Source: DRPN01 sp964599235 (GTDB lineage Bacteria; Bacteroidota; Bacteroidia; Bacteroidales; VadinHA17). Taken from it: DNA of 64,000 nt. The position numbers were made by a program, and so were the translations under genes. Each line of letters opens with the position of its first letter. Position 1 is the first letter of the stretch. Positions 61,711-64,000 of the stretch are shown piece after piece. The notes beneath the pieces were generated by a model. That model ran no database searches. It saw only the letters and a program-made list of their open reading frames with translations, and was not told the origin of the DNA. The stretch covers positions 62,001-126,000 of the forward strand of contig CAZRDX010000040.1 of assembly GCA_964599235.1 (NCBI GenBank), written 5' to 3'.

Positions 61711-62948
61711 ATAGGTGCTTTGTTGATCTTCCTGAAATAACCGATCACGGCAGCGCCGAGGGCGGTAAGTATGCCTCGCTGTTCGCTGTTGGCGAAGCCG
61801 TCGGGATCGACGATGCCGGTCTTGCCACGGGAGATCTGATACTGGTGGGCTGCGACGATGCAGGCCGAGTTCCATGCGATCTCCCGCAGTCTGGGAGTGA
61901 GCGGAACCCCGCCACGTGAGGTGACACGCAAGGGCTGCATCGCAGGAGTGTTGTGCTCCGTACCGAAAAGTACCAAGAAGCCCCGGCGGTCAAAGTACTC
62001 GGCATAATCTTCCAGGATACGCAGATCGTTGCGGCCGGGGATGAACTCCACGGCAAAGACATTCAGCTCCTCCAGCGAGGCAGCCAGTCTTATTTTGTCC
62101 TCCTCATAAGGAGTGATGTATCCCGACGGGTTGTCCAGCAGGACAGGATAACACGGTATTCCACCGGCTTTGAGGATGTAACTTATGATGCGCGGGACGG
62201 GAAGGAAAGCGTCGGGATCTTCCGGGATGAAGGCCGGACCTCCTTTTTTCAGGAGACGCGCCCGGATCTCATTCTCCAGGGCTGCGATATCGTGCAAAGC
62301 GGCACGGGGGGGGTCGCCCCCGAACATCCTCGTATAGATCTCCCGCTGACGCTGCTCATCACCCAGTTGCTGCACCTCCATCCGTATGGCCTTGGCCACA
62401 TGACGCTCCCGCACCACTCCGCGGGCCAGCTCCCCGACGATCCGCTCAAAGGAGAGTTGTACCTCGGGCACCTGCTCGCGGAAATAGGCATTGGCTTTTT
62501 CCACCATCCTGCGTACCTGGTCGTTACCCTTGTCTCTCAGGTCGTCCAGAAGATGTTCCTCGTCCGGCGGCGGCACGAAAGGATAGCGTAACCCTTTGCC
62601 GCTGAAGTAGGTCCTTCCGGGATTGTTGGGATCGTTGACCAGAACACCTTCCCGCTGCTCTTTCTCCAGCAATCCGATGAACTCAATGTTGAAAAGAGGG
62701 AAAACGGAATAGGTCCCGGCCAGACGGAAGAACTCGTCGTATCCCCTGACCGTATTAAAATCGTTGATACCCAGAGCTTCGACCCCTTCTTCCCTCGCCA
62801 TCCGGAAAGGCTCCTCCAGATCCCGGAAAGCGCTGAAAGAATAGGGAGTGTGTATATGAGCGTTCACTTCACGGATGCCCGTCACCTTGTAGGGCATCAT
62901 CTCCTCCCATTCGGGATAATCCTTGAACAATTTCATACTCGTTTTCAT
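61707..62948 (-). CDS. PHP-domain metal-dependent phosphoesterase
   Basis: A 413-residue cytoplasmic protein with a PHP fold: the first metal pair in NAHIHTPYSFSAF, then ALGINDFNTV, FNIEFIGLL, and the late metal motif FGTEHNTPAM. An insertion of about 130 residues (NDPNNPGRTYFSGKGLRYP to about residue 230) separates the early and late metal sites and makes it longer than simple PHP enzymes. PHP proteins hydrolyse phosphate monoesters, including histidinol phosphate and sugar phosphates. The start ATG at 62948 overlaps the HAD stop (TAATG), and its own stop overlaps the SDR start. Confidence 0.85.
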   Translation of the reverse strand: MKTSMKLFKDYPEWEEMMPYKVTGIREVNAHIHTPYSFSAFRDLEEPFRMAREEGVEALGINDFNTVRGYDEFFRLAGTYSVFPLFNIEFIGLLEKEQREGVLVNDPNNPGRTYFSGKGLRYPFVPPPDEEHLLDDLRDKGNDQVRRMVEKANAYFREQVPEVQLSFERIVGELARGVVRERHVAKAIRMEVQQLGDEQRQREIYTRMFGGDPPRAALHDIAALENEIRARLLKKGGPAFIPEDPDAFLPVPRIISYILKAGGIPCYPVLLDNPSGYITPYEEDKIRLAASLEELNVFAVEFIPGRNDLRILEDYAEYFDRRGFLVLFGTEHNTPAMQPLRVTSRGGVPLTPRLREIAWNSACIVAAHQYQISRGKTGIVDPDGFANSEQRGILTALGAAVIGYFRKINKAPI

Positions 62949-63607
62949 TACCATTCGATTGCATCGTCCGGCACGTGGGCCAGGTCGGGTGCGATCCAGT
63001 CGGCATCTCTCAGCTCTTCTTCGCCGAAGCTGGTGGTGAGGGCCAGGACGCGAGCCCCCGCCCTTTTCCCTGCAGTGATGCCTGCGGGTGCATCCTCGAC
63101 GACGAGGCAGTTGGCAGGAGGCAGGCCGAGTCTTTCTGCGGCCTTAAGGTAGATATCAGGTGCCGGTTTTTTGTGGGTCACGTCCTCGGCCGTCACCAGG
63201 GCATCGAACCCTTCGGCAGACAAACCCCCTTCACGGAGGTTGATGAGCATCTTCACCCTGTCGGCGCTGGTGGCCACCGCCATTTTCAGGCCTTGTTCAC
63301 GACAGCGCTCTATGAAATCTTTCACCCCCGGCAACAGCTGCAAGTTACCATGGGCCAGCCGGTCATAGATCTCATAGACACGTCTCTTGGCCTCCTGAAG
63401 GTCAAGAGGAAAACCATATTTTTCAGCAACACCTCCCAGGTAGCGCACCTCACCGGTCCCCACAAAAGGCAGGAAATCCTCCTCCTTCACCTCCAGTCCC
63501 CTTTCCCGGAACATCTCCACCGATGCACAGGCGATCAGCTCCTCGGTATCGACGAGGACACCGTCCATGTCGAACAAAACACCTTTGAGCATGTCTCCCA
63601 TGGTCAT
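62948..63607 (-). CDS. HAD-superfamily phosphatase, beta-phosphoglucomutase-like
   Basis: A 219-residue cytosolic HAD enzyme with nucleophile Asp in GVLFDMDGVLVDTEE (motif I), TSADRVKMLINL (motif II), the motif III Lys in HKKPAPDIYLKAAERLG, and the motif IV acidic pair in VVEDAPAGITAGK. It has a helical cap. It could be a sugar-phosphate phosphatase or an anomeric phosphomutase. Starts at 63607 (ATGA overlap with the NagD-like gene) and 63592 (directly after GGGAGAC) are both possible. Confidence 0.9.
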   Translation of the reverse strand: MTMGDMLKGVLFDMDGVLVDTEELIACASVEMFRERGLEVKEEDFLPFVGTGEVRYLGGVAEKYGFPLDLQEAKRRVYEIYDRLAHGNLQLLPGVKDFIERCREQGLKMAVATSADRVKMLINLREGGLSAEGFDALVTAEDVTHKKPAPDIYLKAAERLGLPPANCLVVEDAPAGITAGKRAGARVLALTTSFGEEELRDADWIAPDLAHVPDDAIEW

Positions 63608-64000
63608 GATACGATCTCTCCCACCCCTTTCAGGACAAATTTCGGAAGATAGGGGAACTCACGGATGGTCTCCTGCGTAGAGATCCCGCTGAGCACCAGC
63701 AGGGTATCGATCTCCGACTCAATGCCGGCGATGACATCGGTATCCATGCGGTCGCCAATGATGATGGTCTCCTCAGGAGGTACGCCCAGTTTTTTGAGGG
63801 CGATACGCATCATGAGAGGGTTGGGTTTACCTACGAAATAAGCCTGCCGGCCGGTGGCCAGCTCAATAGGAGCGATGAGCGCCTTGGTGGAAGGCGCGAT
63901 CCCCTTTTCCACGGGACCGGACACATCAGGGTTGGTGCCGATGAGCTTGGCGCCTTTCAGAACCAGGTTGACCGCCTGCTCCAGTTTTTCATAGCTGTAG
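63604..64000 (-). CDS. HAD-IIA phosphatase, NagD-like, N-terminus cut by window edge
   Basis: About 131 C-terminal residues of a NagD-type HAD enzyme. The cap-to-core region KLIGTNPDVSG, GIAPSTKALIAPIE, the motif III Lys in YFVGKPNPLMMRIAL and the motif IV acidic residues in IIIGDRMDTDVIAG are present. NagD-like enzymes dephosphorylate nucleotides or sugar phosphates such as phosphoglycolate or ribulose phosphate. The gene continues beyond 64000 and is the most upstream member seen of a five-gene operon with overlapping stops and starts. Confidence 0.9.
   Translation of the reverse strand, partial: YSYEKLEQAVNLVLKGAKLIGTNPDVSGPVEKGIAPSTKALIAPIELATGRQAYFVGKPNPLMMRIALKKLGVPPEETIIIGDRMDTDVIAGIESEIDTLLVLSGISTQETIREFPYLPKFVLKGVGEIVS

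Overview
The window is chromosomal DNA from a member of the Bacteroidota, most likely a Bacteroidales- or Marinilabiliales-type anaerobe. The signs are a complete SusC/SusD pair with a hybrid two-component regulator, a type IX secretion C-terminal signal, Bacteroidota-restricted families (DUF6452, DUF6048), weak Shine-Dalgarno sequences and several matches to the Bacteroidota promoter (TTTG, about 19 bases, TAnnTTTG). Genus cannot be told from the sequence alone. No tRNA, rRNA, insertion sequence, prophage or CRISPR array was seen.

Layout. 1-3.9 kb: two overlapping cytoplasmic-type hybrid histidine kinases. 4-14 kb: a fucose and N-acetylhexosamine locus, with L-fuculokinase, L-fucose isomerase, a GH29 fucosidase lipoprotein and a GbsR-type repressor on one side, and divergently a GH109-like protein, a GluP/NagP-type sugar importer and a NahK-like sugar 1-kinase. 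14-25 kb: housekeeping and envelope genes (UDP-sugar epimerases, RNase Y, a 6S-like RNA, ZapA with a coiled-coil partner, an M23 peptidase, a double SGNH hydrolase, YjbQ, and a single frame joining RfbD to a phosphohexomutase). 25.5-28.4 kb: a GH4 glycosidase and a sodium/solute symporter.

28.6-52.7 kb: a polysaccharide utilisation locus on the minus strand, in transcription order HTCS regulator, SusC, SusD, surface glycan-binding lipoprotein, a perfect hairpin, a 32-residue membrane peptide, GH3, sulfatase, sulfatase-GH10-CBM fusion, sulfatase, SGNH esterase, GH10, and a T9SS-exported GH5-like protein. Three sulfatases, one covalently joined to a GH10 domain, together with an esterase and a GH3, point to a sulfated and probably acetylated xylan-like polymer. 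This is the most promising candidate for an undescribed system.

53-64 kb: a sugar nucleotidyltransferase, AnmK, an iron alcohol dehydrogenase, a C69 dipeptidase, two Bacteroidota-specific envelope proteins, and a tightly overlapping operon (NagD-like HAD, second HAD phosphatase, PHP protein, two-part SDR, SorE-like dehydrogenase) that runs off the right edge and looks like an uncharacterised sugar-phosphate pathway.

The loci may cooperate in glycan use. Fucose and HexNAc released by the 4-14 kb enzymes would be imported and phosphorylated there, and the nucleotidyltransferase at 53 kb could complete HexNAc-1-phosphate activation. The PUL at 28-52 kb would supply xylose-type sugars. Fuculose-1-phosphate aldolase, a sulfatase-maturating enzyme and the core of T9SS are not in the window.
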